Of a stretch of 33,255 nt of DNA, positions 23,447 to 32,030 are shown piece by piece. The notes under the pieces are model-generated. The model was not told the origin of the DNA. It was given only the letters and a program-made list of their open reading frames with translations, and did not search any database. A program made the position numbers and the translations under genes. Source of the stretch: CAZGUG01 sp964529035 (lineage in GTDB: Bacteria > Bacillota > Clostridia > Ch29); NCBI GenBank assembly GCA_964529035.1, contig CAZGUG010000019.1, positions 1-33,255 on the forward strand, read 5' to 3'. How positions within the stretch are numbered: position 1 is the first letter of the stretch; every line of letters begins with the position of its first letter.

Positions 23447-23639
23447 GGAACATTCCTCCTTCCTCTTGTCTGGTGGTTTATCAGACACCATATCATCCCA
23501 TTCCTGGTGTATAGTATTCGGGTTTTACTATTTCAGTTACAACCGGCCAAAAACAAATTAACCTTATCCTCGCCGGCGGCCTTCCAAAACATATCCGTGT
23601 ATAGTATTATTAAAGCAGGATATCGAATGGGGTGTAATA

Positions 23640-24731
23640 GTGAAAAGAATCGCCTTTCAAAGGATGTACGCCGTTCTTATACTTATCAGCGCTATTTTTG
23701 CAGCAGCGCTGCCGGCTGCGGCCAACATGGCACAGCCGCTGGATTCTCCCACCGACCAGATGCTCTTTTTCAACGATAGCCCGAACGCCTCGCTGGTGGA
23801 AGAGACTATACTATTTAAGTTCACCGGGGACAGCCCGGCCGATGCCAGGGTGGAGGTAAGTTATGTACTGGAAAACCTGCTGGAAAACGAACAGCAGTTT
23901 GACGTGATGTTTGTTTCGCCGGAGTTTGCCGATGCGGATTTTGAAGTATATATAGATGATGAAAGGATTAGCGAAGTGACGGTGGATGAAGACATTGGCT
24001 GGCCGACCAACTGGCAGCCGGTTATAACCGAAGAGATTATAGATCCGGTGAGCGGTAAGCCTTTAAAAGTAAGCCCGGGCTCCTGGGGTTCCCGAATCCG
24101 CACATTTTCCGGAGCAACCTTCCCGGTAAACTTAAAAGCAGGTGAACCAACCGATATTAAGGTGGCCTATAACAGCCGGAGCGGATATTACCGGTATGGA
24201 GACGTAATAAATACCGTGTACACGCAGCTTTATTATCTGACCCCGGCTAGGTTCTGGGACGGCAGTGCAGGGGTAAACCTTAGGATTGAATTCCCAGAGG
24301 GAAGCAGTATGGCGGTTCACTCCAACATACCACTGGAAAAGGAAAATGATCGTACCTTTGTGGCGGCCCTTGACGGGGTCCCGGGCAGCGAATGGACCTT
24401 TTCCTGCGCAGACACCAAGGGGCTAATATTCGGCACCAACAACCTAAAAAAACACGATATACTGGTATTGGCGGTAACGGCTGTGCTCCTTATGGCGGTG
24501 CCGTTATCCAGGAGGTACAGCAAAAATCCCATTTTTACCTGCCTTGCGGTCCTGCCTGGTGCAGCCTTCTTTTTTGCAGCAATAAAGGTCACCTACGGCT
24601 TTATGTTCCTTATGTATTTGCTGGGGCCGGTTATACTCTTTACCACCATAGCCCTGCTGATATTTATCGGATACAAAAAAAAGAGCGGCAAAAAACCGTC
24701 ATTGAGAAAAACCGAATACTCAAACTTATAA
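23640..24731 (+). CDS. Signal-peptide protein with C-terminal membrane helices, unknown function
   Basis: Not recognised. The 363-residue product starts (GTG 23640) MKRIAFQRMYAVLILISAIFAAALPAAANMAQPL, a clear signal peptide with a probable cleavage after AAA or AAAN. Residues 40-265 form an extracytoplasmic, beta-rich and acidic region (VEETILFKFTGDSPADARVEVSYVLEN...) with no cysteines until the CADTKG near 265. Three hydrophobic segments follow: LVLAVTAVLLMAVPL, PIFTCLAVLPGAAFFFAAIK and FMFLMYLLGPVILFTTIALLIF, then a basic tail KKKSGKKPSLRKTEY in the cytoplasm. The layout resembles surface proteins with a large outer domain and a membrane anchor. It is divergent from the Cys-rich genes. The ribosome binding site is weak (GGGGTGTAATA). 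Confidence 0.6.
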   Translation: MKRIAFQRMYAVLILISAIFAAALPAAANMAQPLDSPTDQMLFFNDSPNASLVEETILFKFTGDSPADARVEVSYVLENLLENEQQFDVMFVSPEFADADFEVYIDDERISEVTVDEDIGWPTNWQPVITEEIIDPVSGKPLKVSPGSWGSRIRTFSGATFPVNLKAGEPTDIKVAYNSRSGYYRYGDVINTVYTQLYYLTPARFWDGSAGVNLRIEFPEGSSMAVHSNIPLEKENDRTFVAALDGVPGSEWTFSCADTKGLIFGTNNLKKHDILVLAVTAVLLMAVPLSRRYSKNPIFTCLAVLPGAAFFFAAIKVTYGFMFLMYLLGPVILFTTIALLIFIGYKKKSGKKPSLRKTEYSNL

Positions 24732-24935
24732 GGCTTCATGAAGCGCAAGCGCATGCTTACAAATGGTTTAGTAAGGAAACTCGCCGAAGCTTCGCAGAAG
24801 ATCCGTAGGCCTGGCAGGACGCCAGGCCAGGCTTTTCGCGCCATGGAGGGTGCATAAAATGCGTTAGGATTTTCAAGAAGCAAGGCGTAAGTTTCCTCTA
24901 AAGGATTTTCTTATAAGCGGGTATTCATGAAGCCT
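24731..24935. repeat. Imperfect palindromic element of about 205 bp
   Basis: The ends are AGGCTTCATGAA (24731-24742) and its exact reverse complement (24924-24935). Inside, AGGAAACT (24774-24781) is matched by AGTTTCCT (24890-24897), and TTTAG lies next to each inner repeat. The centre contains a further stem (24808-24828). It abuts the stop of the preceding gene. It could be a small non-autonomous element (MITE-like) or a large RNA hairpin. The terminal repeat includes the self-palindrome TTCATGAA, which makes part of the match less informative. Confidence 0.5.
24808..24837 (+). terminator. Hairpin, possible terminator of the membrane protein gene
   Basis: GGCCTGGC (24808-24815), loop AGGAC, GCCAGGCC (24821-24828), then AGGCTTTTCG. 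The T-run is short. It also forms the core of the larger palindrome. Confidence 0.4.
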
Positions 24936-24975
24936 AATTGAGTTTGTCTGCAAACCGGTACAATGTTGCACCTTA

Positions 24976-26166
24976 CTACAGCTTCGCCAGCACGCTGTCC
25001 AATATGCCCACCGCCAGGTTTGCCTCCTCCTTGGTTACCACATAGGCCGGCAGCAGCCTTAACACATTACCTCCCACACAGTTTATTATCAGGCCTTCCT
25101 TCATGCACTCATCCAGCACTTTGTTACCGTCAGCTTCCAGCTGTATGCCTATCATAAGGCCCATACCCCTTACTCCCTTGATAATGGGGTATTTATCCTT
25201 GAGCCCCTGGAACTTCTCCATAAGGTAGGCACCCATGTTAAGGATATGCTCCATTATACCGTTATCCAGTATGTGATTGATTACCGCAAGTGAAGTGCTG
25301 CACGCCAGCTGGCTGCCCCCGAAGGTGGAAGCATGGTCCCCGGGCCCGAAGCCGGATGAGACTTCATCGCTTGCCAGCATCGCACCCATCGGAAAACCAC
25401 CGGCCAGCGACTTGGCAAGGGTCAGAATATCCGGCTTTATGCCGAAATTCTGATGCGCAAAGAATTTGCCGGTTCTTCCTATGCCGCACTGCACCTCGTC
25501 AAATATAAGCAGCAGCCCTTTTTGGTTGCAGATATCCCTTACGCCTTTAAGGAATTCCGGTGACGGCACATTTATTCCCCCTTCACCCTGTATCGGCTCC
25601 AGCATAACTGCACAGGTTTTTTGGGTTATCTTATCGCGCAGGTCCTCAAGGTCATTGAACTTTGCAAATTTAAACCCGTCCGGCATTGGTTCGAAACCCT
25701 TTTGGTACTTGGTCTGTCCCGTTGCCGCCAGAGTGGCAAGGGTCCTGCCGTGGAACGAATTAGTGAAAGTAATCACTTCGTACTTGCCTTCTCCCGTTTT
25801 GCCCCTGGTGTATTTACGGGCAAGCTTGATTGCGGATTCATTGGCCTCCGCACCGCTGTTGCAAAAAAATGCCTTGCCCAGCCCGCTTTGTTTTACCAGT
25901 ATCTCGGCGATTTCCACCTGTTGCTTTATCCAGTACAGGTTTGAACTGTGCATAATTTTAGCCGCCTGTTCGGATATGGCCTTAACCATGACCGGGTGAT
26001 TGTATCCCAGGCAGTTAACCGCAAGGCCGCTTAAGAAATCCAGGTATTTGTTGCCGTCGGCATCCCAAATCCAGCTTCCTTCACCCTTAACAAAGGCCAC
26101 CGGCAGCCTTTTGTAAGTATTCATCACATATAAATCTCCCTTTGCTTCTATCTGTGCATTGTTCAC
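24976..26166 (-). CDS. argD: Acetylornithine aminotransferase
   Basis: The 396-residue class-III PLP aminotransferase catalyses N-acetylglutamate semialdehyde to N-acetylornithine. The PLP lysine is K252 (ILTLAKSLAGGFPMGAM); FCNSGAEANESAIKLARKY, NSFHGRT, EPIQGEGGI and IFDEVQCGIGRTGKFFA are the standard family blocks. The start is GTG 26166 with GGGGAGGAA upstream. It is the last gene of the argC-argJ-argB-argD unit, 22 bases after argB. No argF, argG or argH is in the window. Confidence 0.93.
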   Translation of the reverse strand: MNNAQIEAKGDLYVMNTYKRLPVAFVKGEGSWIWDADGNKYLDFLSGLAVNCLGYNHPVMVKAISEQAAKIMHSSNLYWIKQQVEIAEILVKQSGLGKAFFCNSGAEANESAIKLARKYTRGKTGEGKYEVITFTNSFHGRTLATLAATGQTKYQKGFEPMPDGFKFAKFNDLEDLRDKITQKTCAVMLEPIQGEGGINVPSPEFLKGVRDICNQKGLLLIFDEVQCGIGRTGKFFAHQNFGIKPDILTLAKSLAGGFPMGAMLASDEVSSGFGPGDHASTFGGSQLACSTSLAVINHILDNGIMEHILNMGAYLMEKFQGLKDKYPIIKGVRGMGLMIGIQLEADGNKVLDECMKEGLIINCVGGNVLRLLPAYVVTKEEANLAVGILDSVLAKL

Positions 26167-26188
26167 TGAAATTCCTCCCCGAAAATTT

Positions 26189-27076
26189 TCATTTGACTAT
26201 CATTGTTCCGATTCCGCTCTCTGTGAATATTTCCAGAAGCAGCGAATGCATTACCGTACCGTTTATTATATGCACCCTTTCCACTCCCCCTTCAAGGGCT
26301 TCCAGGCAGCAGTTCACCTTCGGAATCATGCCGCCGGTAATAACCCCTTCGCTGATGAGCTGCCGCGTTTTCTGCCTGTCTATAACCGACAAAAGGCGGC
26401 TTTCACCGCTGCGGCGGTCGATAACGCCCTCCACATCGGTAATAAGCACAAGTTTATCGGCCCTGAGGGCCCGGGCAATGGCCCCCGCCGCATAATCGGC
26501 ATTTATGTTATAGCTTTTGCCTCCGGGACCGGCCCCCACCGGCGCTATAACCGGTACAAACCCACCGTCCGCCAAAACGTCCAGTATCCCGGTGTCAATT
26601 TCCTTCACCTGTCCAACCAGGCCGATATCCCTTTTAACCATGCCGCTGCCCTTCTTCACCTCGGCATACTGTTTTTCCACCTTAATGAGACCGGCATCCT
26701 TGCCGCAGAGCCCCACCGCCCTGGCACCGTGCCTCTGCATCAGCGTTACAATTTCCTTGTTTATCTTTCCCACAAGCACCATCTGCGCTATTTCCATGGT
26801 TTCATCATCGGTTATCCTAAGACCGTTGACAAAGCTGCTTTCCTTGCCCACCCGCTCCAGCATATCGCTGATGGCAGGCCCTCCGCCATGTACCACAACG
26901 GGCTTCATCCCTACATATTTCATAAGAACAATATCCTGCATTATTCCATTCTTATACTCTTCGCTTATCATCGCATTGCCGCCGTATTTTATTACCACCT
27001 TTTTGCCGTAAAACTTCTTTATATACGGCAGGGCTTCCACTAGAACAGATGCCTTCTGATGCCAGCCTGAATTCAC
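26189..27076 (-). CDS. argB: Acetylglutamate kinase
   Basis: The 295-residue kinase phosphorylates N-acetylglutamate. KKVVIKYGGNAM and VVVHGGGPAISDML are the nucleotide and substrate loops; ALRADKLVLITDVEGV and GVITGGMIPKV are the later conserved blocks. An N-terminal helical extension (HQKASVLVEALPYIKKFYG) precedes the core; such an extension is characteristic of arginine-inhibited, hexameric forms, so feedback control by arginine is likely, which fits the cyclic pathway implied by argJ. Start GTG 27076. Confidence 0.93.
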   Translation of the reverse strand: MNSGWHQKASVLVEALPYIKKFYGKKVVIKYGGNAMISEEYKNGIMQDIVLMKYVGMKPVVVHGGGPAISDMLERVGKESSFVNGLRITDDETMEIAQMVLVGKINKEIVTLMQRHGARAVGLCGKDAGLIKVEKQYAEVKKGSGMVKRDIGLVGQVKEIDTGILDVLADGGFVPVIAPVGAGPGGKSYNINADYAAGAIARALRADKLVLITDVEGVIDRRSGESRLLSVIDRQKTRQLISEGVITGGMIPKVNCCLEALEGGVERVHIINGTVMHSLLLEIFTESGIGTMIVK

Positions 27077-27091
27077 TTGTATCCCCCCCTA

Positions 27092-28321
27092 TCAGGTCCT
27101 GTAACTGCCGTTTATCTTCACATAGTCGTAGGACAGGTCGCATCCCCAGGCGGTGGCCGTATATTTACCGCTGTGAAGATCCACCAAGATTTCTATGTCT
27201 ATTTCGCCCAGTATCAATGATGCCTTGTCCTCGTCAAATTCCAGGCCTTCCCCCGTCTCAACCAGCTTGATTTCACCCCTTGGGCTTTTTATGCTTAAAT
27301 CCACCTTTGCCGGGTCAAAATCGGCCCCCGAATAACCCAGTGCGCACAGTATCCTGCCCCAATTGGCATCCTCACCGAAGAAGGCTGTCTTAACCAGGTT
27401 CGAGGAAATTATGGCCTTTGCACCAACCCTTGCATCCTCCGCCGATGGCGCGTTTAATACGCTTACTTTCAAAAACTTGGTGGCACCCTCGCCGTCTCTT
27501 ATTATCTCTTCAGCCATGGCACCGGCCGCAGCCCTGAATGCTTTCAGCAGTTTGTGATAATCGCCGTTTTTTTCGGTTATGCGGTCGTTCCCCGCCGTAC
27601 CGTTGGCCAGTGCAATGACCGTATCGTTGGTGCTGGTATCCCCGTCAACCGAAATCATGTTGAAGGTATCCTGAACTGTCTCTTCCAGTATCTGCTTCAG
27701 AATCGTTTTTTCCACCGCCGCATCCGTAATAATATAGCACAGCATGGTGGCCATGTCAGGATGAATCATCCCCGAACCCTTTGCTATGGCCCCTACCGTT
27801 ACCTCTGCCCCCCCAAGGCTAACCTTTACCAAAACCTTCTTTTCCTTTGTATCGGTGGTCATTATACCCCTGGCGGCGGCGTCTCCCCCGTTGGCGGAAA
27901 GACTTGATGCCGCCTTTTCAATACCTTTTTTTATGCTGTCCATGGGCAGCTGCACCCCAATAATCCCGGTGGAGCTTACCAGCACCTCGCGGCTGTCAAT
28001 TCCCAGCTTGTCCGCGGCAAGTTTCACCATTTCACAGGCATTGTCCATTCCCTTCCTGCCGGTACAGGCATTGGCATTGCCGCTGTTAATCACCACCGCC
28101 CGGGTCACCGGGTTTTTTATGTTGTCAAGGTCAACCAGTACCGGAGCCGCCTTGGCTTTATTGGTTGTAAACACTCCGGCGGCAGCCGCCGGTACCTCCG
28201 AATAAATAATAGCCATATCCTCCCTGCCGCTTTTTTTGATGCCGCAGCTAACCCCTGCAAACCTGTATCCCTTTATGCCGCTTATCCCTGTCTTTGTTAT
28301 CTTCAAGCCTTCAGTACCCAT
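27092..28321 (-). CDS. argJ: Glutamate N-acetyltransferase / amino-acid N-acetyltransferase
   Basis: The 409-residue precursor recycles the acetyl group from N-acetylornithine to glutamate. The self-cleavage site lies in HPDMATMLCYIITDAA between Ala191 and Thr192; Thr192 becomes the N-terminal nucleophile of the beta chain. TTDTKEKK and STGIIGVQLPMD are other family blocks, and the C-end KINGSYRT is typical. I place the start at ATG 28321 (MGTEGLKITK) because GGGGAGGA is 7 bases upstream; the frame stays open further upstream but overlaps argC. Whether it also makes acetylglutamate from acetyl-CoA cannot be read directly. Confidence 0.93.
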   Translation of the reverse strand: MGTEGLKITKTGISGIKGYRFAGVSCGIKKSGREDMAIIYSEVPAAAAGVFTTNKAKAAPVLVDLDNIKNPVTRAVVINSGNANACTGRKGMDNACEMVKLAADKLGIDSREVLVSSTGIIGVQLPMDSIKKGIEKAASSLSANGGDAAARGIMTTDTKEKKVLVKVSLGGAEVTVGAIAKGSGMIHPDMATMLCYIITDAAVEKTILKQILEETVQDTFNMISVDGDTSTNDTVIALANGTAGNDRITEKNGDYHKLLKAFRAAAGAMAEEIIRDGEGATKFLKVSVLNAPSAEDARVGAKAIISSNLVKTAFFGEDANWGRILCALGYSGADFDPAKVDLSIKSPRGEIKLVETGEGLEFDEDKASLILGEIDIEILVDLHSGKYTATAWGCDLSYDYVKINGSYRT

Positions 28322-28340
28322 ATCCGTTCCTCCCCTTTTT

Positions 28341-29381
28341 TTAAATATAGACCGGTGGAATATCCAGTCCCTCCTTTTCATCAAATCCGAACATTATGTT
28401 CATATTCTGCAGTGCCTGTCCCGACGCACCCTTTACCAGGTTATCTATTACCGAACACACCACTACCCTTCCGGCCCTCCGGTCAACCGCCATACCGATA
28501 TCGCAGAAGTTCGAACCCTTTACCTGGGCTGTGGCCGGCATTATGCCCGGTTCCATTATCCTGACAAAATATTCATTCCTGTAAAAATCTGCATAAAGCC
28601 GGTGCAGTTTCTGGGCATCAACGTCTTCTTTAAGGCTTCCGTAGACAGTGGCCAGCATCCCCCTCTGCATTGGTACAAGGTGCGGTGTAAAGCTTACCGC
28701 AACCTTTCTGCCGGCCATGCGGGAAAGCTGATCCTCAATCTCCGGCGTATGCCTGTGCCCGGCCACACCGTAGGCCTTTACGCTTTCATTGCATTCACAG
28801 TAATGGCTGCCCGGTCTTAGGGTCCTTCCGGCCCCCGACACCCCGGACTTGGCATCAATTATTATCGAGTTTTCCTCAAGCATATCCTCCCTTATAAGCG
28901 GCGCCAGGGCCAGGATACTGCATGTGGGATAGCAGCCGGGATTGCCCACTATCTTCGCATCCTTTATAAGATTTTTGTTTAGCTCGGGAAGGCCGTATAC
29001 CGCACTTTCAAGAAGCTCCGGGCAGGGATGAACCGTATCATACCACGTCTCGTAAGTCTTGACGTCTGAAAACCTGAAATCCGCTCCAAGGTCAACAACC
29101 TTTTTACCCTTTATAACAGCCTCCGCCACTATCTCTCCCGAAAGACCGTGGGGAAGTGCCGCTATTATTATGTCCGACCGGTCTATCAGGCCGCCATCCC
29201 CGAATTCTTCGCAGACAAGACCGGCAAAACCCCTCATGCTTGCATAAATATCCGTATACATTTGTCCTGCACCGCTCCTTGCGGATATTCCCTCTATAAT
29301 GACACGGGGATGCCTGCACAAAAATCTTATTAATTCGTGACCAGTATATCCGGTTCCTCCTATAATACCTGCCTTAATCAA
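28341..29381 (-). CDS. argC: N-acetyl-gamma-glutamyl-phosphate reductase
   Basis: The 346-residue NADPH-dependent reductase is the third step of arginine synthesis. IIGGTGYTGHELIRFL is the dinucleotide-binding start; the catalytic cysteine is C150 in IVGNPGCYPTCSILAL; GVAGHRHTPEIE holds the active-site His. The start is TTG 29381 with GGAGGTGTCGGA immediately upstream. It is the first gene of the arg operon, 19 bases before argJ, and follows a near-consensus promoter. Confidence 0.93.
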   Translation of the reverse strand: MIKAGIIGGTGYTGHELIRFLCRHPRVIIEGISARSGAGQMYTDIYASMRGFAGLVCEEFGDGGLIDRSDIIIAALPHGLSGEIVAEAVIKGKKVVDLGADFRFSDVKTYETWYDTVHPCPELLESAVYGLPELNKNLIKDAKIVGNPGCYPTCSILALAPLIREDMLEENSIIIDAKSGVSGAGRTLRPGSHYCECNESVKAYGVAGHRHTPEIEDQLSRMAGRKVAVSFTPHLVPMQRGMLATVYGSLKEDVDAQKLHRLYADFYRNEYFVRIMEPGIMPATAQVKGSNFCDIGMAVDRRAGRVVVCSVIDNLVKGASGQALQNMNIMFGFDEKEGLDIPPVYI

Positions 29382-29419
29382 TCCGACACCTCCAGTTTTG
29401 ATTCAAAATAATAAACATA

Positions 29420-29448
29420 ATTATACACTTTAAAGTATATTTATGCAA
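29420..29448 (-). promoter_or_regulatory. Promoter of the argCJBD operon
   Basis: On the minus strand TTGCAT (29448-29443), a 17-base spacer, and a perfect TATAAT (29425-29420) lie 39 bases before the argC start. The stretch TGCATAAATATACTTT across the -35 box loosely resembles an ArgR/AhrC box, as expected for arginine repression, but the match is imperfect. Confidence 0.65.
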
Positions 29449-29523
29449 TACCTTAATGTAAAAAATAAAAACTGGCAAACAGCATTGGATTATAATATAA
29501 TTTTTTCAAGGGAGGCAATCGGT

Positions 29524-30234
29524 TTGAGCAAAGACAGGATTCTGGTAATAGACGATGAAGTACATATACTCGAACTAATTAAGTACAACCTGGAAAAGGA
29601 AGGCTATAGGGTTACCATATGTGAAACCGGGGAGGAGGGCCTTGTAAAAATAAAAAATAACCCCCCGGACCTTTTGATACTGGATTTGATGCTGCCCGAC
29701 ATAAACGGGCTGGAAATATGTAAAAAGATAAGGGAAGAGGACCCGGCAGCCGGCCTTCCGGTAATTATGCTTACCGCCAGGGGTAAAGAAATTGACAAGG
29801 TTTTGGGCCTTGAGGTGGGCGCAGACGATTATCTTACCAAGCCCTTCGGTATCCGCGAACTGACAGCCCGGGTAAAGGCCCTGTTGAGACGCTCGTCCCA
29901 AAAAAAACGAAATCCCGGTAATGTGGATATTATTCATGTTGGAGACCTTACAATAGATACCGGAGCCTACAGGGTTTACAAAAACGGAGCGGAAATTGAC
30001 CTGACTGGCAAGGAATACGAGCTTCTTAAGACCATGGTCTTAAATAACGGAAAAATTCTAACCAGAGATTTCCTGCTGAACAGGGTCTGGGGCTACGACT
30101 ATTACGGAGATACCAGAACGGTGGACGTTCATGTGCGGCACCTGAGAAAGAAAATTGAGGATGACGACAGAAAACCGAAGCTTATCCAGACAGCCAGGGG
30201 TATCGGGTACAGTTTCTGTTACAAGGGTGATTAA
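29524..30234 (+). CDS. phoP: PhoP-type OmpR-family response regulator
   Basis: The 236-residue regulator has a complete receiver (acid pair D10-D11, phosphorylated D54 in LLILDLMLPD, T84, K106 in LTKPFG) followed by a winged helix (IDLTGKEYELLKTMV ... VWGYDYYGDTRTVDVHVRHLRKKIE). The start is TTG 29524, chosen because GGAGG is 8 bases upstream and the first residues then match the family; the open frame upstream overlaps the arg promoter. TATAAT at 29491-29496 may be its -10 box. The stop is one base before the start of the kinase gene. The overall match is to PhoP/YycF-type regulators; a phosphate role is inferred from the partner architecture only. Confidence 0.85.
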   Translation: MSKDRILVIDDEVHILELIKYNLEKEGYRVTICETGEEGLVKIKNNPPDLLILDLMLPDINGLEICKKIREEDPAAGLPVIMLTARGKEIDKVLGLEVGADDYLTKPFGIRELTARVKALLRRSSQKKRNPGNVDIIHVGDLTIDTGAYRVYKNGAEIDLTGKEYELLKTMVLNNGKILTRDFLLNRVWGYDYYGDTRTVDVHVRHLRKKIEDDDRKPKLIQTARGIGYSFCYKGD

Positions 30235-30235
30235 T

Positions 30236-31999
30236 ATGTTTAAAAGGTTAATGCTCGCTTTTACCGGCCTGATCCTGATAGGAGTTCTTATAACGGGAAT
30301 CCTTTCTATGGAGATAGCCAAAACCTATTATTACAACAGCGTGGAAGATAAACTGGTCACCAGCGCAAAGTTGATTCAGAACAGGCTGGACCACATGACG
30401 CCGGGCCTGCATCCGGCTGATTTTGACATGCTGTGCAGGGAATACGGCCGGATTACCGGGCAGAGGATTACAATAATCGGTGCGGACGGCACGGTACTCG
30501 GCGATTCAAATGCCGATACATCAGATATGGAAAACCACGGCGACAGGCCCGAAGTAAGAAAAGCCCTGGAGGAAGGTTTTGGCAAAAACACCCACCAAAG
30601 CGGTACCCTTGGTATAGAGATGTTATATGTGGCCCTTGCCCTTGAAAATAACCGGAGCACTGACGGAGTCATAAGGGTAGCCCTGCCGCTGGACGATATA
30701 GCTGTCATAGAAGAAAAAATTTGGTATTACGTTTTCCTGGCAATATTTCTTGGAGTATCGGCTGCCCTTTTGCTGGGCTACAGATACCTGTCAACGGTAA
30801 CAAAGCCCATAAGAGAAATGACCGAGATGGCCAGCACCATAGCCGGCGGAAAATTCAACAAAAGAGTCCGCGTAAAGGGCAGTGACGAGATCGGAACGCT
30901 GGCAGCCACCTTCAACCATATGGCGGAGCGAATGGAAAGGACGGTTGAAGAACTCATCAATGACAAATCCAAGATAGAAGCCATACTTGCCAGTTCTGTA
31001 AACGGCGTTGTGGCGGTGGACAATCACCAGAACACAATGTTTTTAAACCCCAACGCAGAAAAAATGCTGGATATCAGGGAAAAGGACTTTGTCGGAAAAC
31101 CGTTGCTGGACATTATAGGCAGTAGCGAAGCGAAGGCCGTATTCAAAAATATACTGGAATCCCGGGGGGAGCAATACGCAGAGTTCCAACTCCAGCAGCC
31201 GGACAAAAAGACCATTAATGTTATATCCGCCCCCATAAGACCCAAGGTAAAACACAGCAGAACCATCGGCACCCTGATGATAATCCAGGATGTCACCGCC
31301 ATGAAAAAGTTGGAAAAGATGAGATCGGATTTTGTCACAAATGTCACCCATGAACTCAAAACTCCCCTCACATCCATAAAGGGTTTCGTTGAAACCCTGA
31401 AGGAAGGGGCCGTCGAAGAACCGGACAAAAGAAAAAAATTCCTTGATATTATAGATATTGAGACCGAGCGGCTGGAGAGGCTTATTGAAGATATTCTGCT
31501 GCTTTCGGAAATAGAAAGCGGCAGGTCCCGGACTATGACGAAGGAAAAAATTGATATGCAGGAAGTAATAGAAAACGAGGTCCTGTCAATGTTTGCAAGG
31601 CAGGCCGAAGAAAATTGCGTTTCCATCAAGACCAGCTTTGACGAAAACCTGCCCAAACTTCCGATGGACAGGGACAGGTTTAAACAAATGCTTATAAACC
31701 TTGTGGACAACGCAATAAAATTCAATGTAAGAAAAGGCGAAGTGCTGATATCGGTAAATAAAACAGACCGGGCGGTGGTACTTAAGGTGGCGGATACCGG
31801 CATTGGCATCCCCAAAAGGTATCATGACAGGCTTTTCGAAAGATTTTACAGGGTGGACAGGGGCCGCTCCCGAAAAGAGGGAGGAACCGGCCTGGGGCTT
31901 GCAATAGTAAAGCATATAATACTGTCGGTGAACGGGTCGATAGAAGTAAGCAGCCAACCCGGGCTGGGTACCGAATTCCGTATAGAAATACCGTTTTGA
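30236..31999 (+). CDS. phoR: PhoR-type sensor histidine kinase
   Basis: The 587-residue kinase starts at ATG 30236 (MFKRLMLAFTG), directly after the regulator stop. Order: membrane helix (7-29), extracytoplasmic sensor (30-160), second helix (162-182), HAMP (183-240), PAS (about 245-355), HisKA with H372 (NVTHELKTPLTSIKG), and an ATPase domain with N box NLVDNAIKF, G1 DTGIGIP, F box RFYRVD and G2 GGTGLGLAIVKH. All boxes are present, in contrast to the decayed kinase at the left end. The HAMP-PAS layout matches PhoR of Gram-positives; the stimulus is unknown. Confidence 0.85.
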   Translation: MFKRLMLAFTGLILIGVLITGILSMEIAKTYYYNSVEDKLVTSAKLIQNRLDHMTPGLHPADFDMLCREYGRITGQRITIIGADGTVLGDSNADTSDMENHGDRPEVRKALEEGFGKNTHQSGTLGIEMLYVALALENNRSTDGVIRVALPLDDIAVIEEKIWYYVFLAIFLGVSAALLLGYRYLSTVTKPIREMTEMASTIAGGKFNKRVRVKGSDEIGTLAATFNHMAERMERTVEELINDKSKIEAILASSVNGVVAVDNHQNTMFLNPNAEKMLDIREKDFVGKPLLDIIGSSEAKAVFKNILESRGEQYAEFQLQQPDKKTINVISAPIRPKVKHSRTIGTLMIIQDVTAMKKLEKMRSDFVTNVTHELKTPLTSIKGFVETLKEGAVEEPDKRKKFLDIIDIETERLERLIEDILLLSEIESGRSRTMTKEKIDMQEVIENEVLSMFARQAEENCVSIKTSFDENLPKLPMDRDRFKQMLINLVDNAIKFNVRKGEVLISVNKTDRAVVLKVADTGIGIPKRYHDRLFERFYRVDRGRSRKEGGTGLGLAIVKHIILSVNGSIEVSSQPGLGTEFRIEIPF

Positions 32000-32030
32000 G
32001 AATGAACAGGCCCCGTCAAAATCCGGCCCT

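Noticed and set aside
26159..27043. Long plus-strand reading frame of 294 codons opposite argB
   Set aside because: It is antisense to a fully conserved gene, has unusual composition (many His and Tyr) and no ribosome binding site or family match.
29382..29523. Upstream ATG at 29443 as the phoP start
   Set aside because: It overlaps the -35 box of the arg promoter and adds 27 residues with no similarity to receivers; the TTG at 29524 has a proper ribosome binding site.
31024..31815. Minus-strand reading frame of 263 codons inside phoR
   Set aside because: Ser/Ile-rich antisense shadow of a complete histidine kinase.
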